Part shown: in pieces, positions 63,189 to 64,000 of the stretch | Layout of the letters: every line of letters begins with the position of its first letter | Numbering within the stretch: the first letter of the stretch is position 1 | Origin: CAIXQW01 sp046049675 | GTDB taxonomy: Bacteria > Bacteroidota > Bacteroidia > Chitinophagales > Chitinophagaceae | Direction: 5' to 3' | Assembly: GCA_046049675.1 (NCBI GenBank) | Contig: JBJORA010000097.1 | Coordinates: 1 to 64,000, forward strand | Length of the DNA: 64,000 nt | Program-made: the position numbers and the translations under genes | Notes under the pieces: generated by a model | Databases searched by the model: none | Seen by the model: only the letters and a program-made list of their open reading frames with translations | What the model was told of the DNA's origin: nothing

Positions 63189-63770
63189 ATGTTCAATTTA
63201 GTATTATTTGGCCCTCCGGGTAGTGGAAAAGGCACCCAAAGCAGCAAAATAATTGATAAGTACAAGCTTGTTCACATTAGTACAGGCGATATTCTTCGCA
63301 ACGAAGTGGCCAATCAAACACCATTGGGTGTAGAAGCCAAGAAATTTATGGATGCTGGCCAGTTGGTACCTGATGAGGTAGTAATTGGTATGATTGGCTC
63401 TAAACTAGACGACACGAGCGACGCAGCTGGCTTTATTTTTGACGGCTTTCCACGTACAGTGGCGCAGGCAGAGGCTTTAGATAAATTATTAGATTTTAAG
63501 AAAGCACCAATCAATTGTGTGTTAAGCTTGGTAGTACCCGAGCAAGAATTAATTACACGTTTAGTTAGCCGTGGCAAAGACAGTGGCCGCAGCGACGACA
63601 ACGAAGAAACAGCAAAAAAGCGTTTTCAAGAATACCTTGACAAAACTGCTCCCGTTGCGGAATTTTACAACGCACAGGAAAAATTATTTGAAATTGAAGG
63701 CGTGGGCGATGTAGAAGCCATTTTTCAGAAGTTGTGCAACGAAATTGATGCACACATGGAGGCGCAGTAA
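63189..63770 (+). CDS. adk: Adenylate kinase
   Basis: The 193-residue product has P-loop GPPGSGKGTQ (8-17), STGDILRNEV, FIFDGFPRTVAQAEAL and the short LID (RLVSRGKDSGRSDDNEET). It interconverts ATP+AMP and 2 ADP. The short-LID form (193 aa rather than ~214) without Cys zinc ligands is normal in Bacteroidota. obgE follows 18 nt later in one operon. Confidence 0.95.
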   Translation: MFNLVLFGPPGSGKGTQSSKIIDKYKLVHISTGDILRNEVANQTPLGVEAKKFMDAGQLVPDEVVIGMIGSKLDDTSDAAGFIFDGFPRTVAQAEALDKLLDFKKAPINCVLSLVVPEQELITRLVSRGKDSGRSDDNEETAKKRFQEYLDKTAPVAEFYNAQEKLFEIEGVGDVEAIFQKLCNEIDAHMEAQ

Positions 63771-63788
63771 AATACTAGCGCAAGCCAT

Positions 63789-64000
63789 ATGGAAAAAGGA
63801 AACTTTGTAGATTTTATACGCGTCTTTTGCAAAAGTGGCAAAGGCGGAGCAGGTTGTGTACATTTTCGTAGAGAAAAATATGTAGATAACGGCGGACCCG
63901 ATGGTGGCGACGGCGGCAGAGGCGGTCACGTGATACTGCGTGGCAATAAGCAAATGTGGACACTACTGCATTTGCGTTATGTAAAGCACGTTGTGGCACC
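63789..64000 (+). CDS. obgE: GTPase ObgE, 3' end outside window
   Basis: The first ~70 residues of the glycine-rich Obg fold are present: [48 protein letters not shown]. The GTPase and C-terminal domains are cut by the right edge. Obg is a ribosome-associated GTPase of 50S assembly. Located 18 nt behind adk. Confidence 0.93.
   Translation, partial: MEKGNFVDFIRVFCKSGKGGAGCVHFRREKYVDNGGPDGGDGGRGGHVILRGNKQMWTLLHLRYVKHVVA

Overview
The window is bacterial chromosome from a Bacteroidota member, most likely a Chitinophagales-type environmental lineage (the order is an inference). Evidence: five secreted proteins end in type IX secretion (T9SS) sorting domains (three type A, two type B/gliding-type). 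There are a TonB-dependent receptor with a carboxypeptidase-regulatory N-terminus, PurS next to PssA, Omp28- and RprY-type proteins, and promoters of the TTTG / 17-22 nt / TAnnTTTG(A) kind. Shine-Dalgarno sequences are almost absent and many genes begin only 2-8 nt after the -7 box. No tRNA, rRNA or CRISPR was seen.

Layout. 1-3281: 3' part of a giant repeat-rich T9SS adhesin. 3545-8861: an accessory island. It starts with a short Rhs-core protein carrying a putative C-terminal toxin and a putative exported immunity protein. A run of small exported-protein genes follows, separated by copies of a roughly 200-bp repeat that contains a piece of the Rhs leader. One unit is interrupted by an ORF6N-domain gene and one repeat copy has 25-bp inverted ends. 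9107-17280: TonB receptor, two tandem paralogous T9SS adhesins and a beta-flower repeat protein. 17395-24062: aspartic protease, GlxA-type regulator, DinB-like protein, PhnA-like protein, RecQ, a sugar dehydrogenase and a methyltransferase. 24235-31945: RCC1/T9SS protein, DUF4143 ATPase, an orphan RprY-type regulator, a lipoprotein, CoA-binding and YkuK proteins, and an outer-membrane barrel.

31976-35741: folate p-aminobenzoate genes (pabC-pabB divergent from pabA), then paaBCD without paaA or paaE. 35763-36547: a DUF1778/GNAT toxin-antitoxin pair with a clear promoter-operator. 36696-41422: a T9SS type B protein coupled to a membrane protein, and a frameshifted lipoprotein gene. 41566-50558: housekeeping genes (rsmI, purS, pssA, aminopeptidase P), GH20 and GH2 glycosidases and PolX. 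50653-54226: PhyH-type dioxygenase, DUF6029-like and Omp28-like proteins. 54230-59175: a long minus-strand run including a translationally coupled DinB-NRDE-ATP-grasp-LysE set, YceI and a Crp/Fnr regulator. 59391-63095: a tight four-gene operon (UbiA prenyltransferase, type III polyketide synthase, methyltransferase, FAD oxidoreductase) that looks like a small secondary-metabolite pathway. 63189-64000: adk and the start of obgE.

The two best candidates for an undescribed system are the Rhs-derived repeat/orphan-immunity cassette array (3545-8861) and the UbiA/type III PKS operon (59391-63095).
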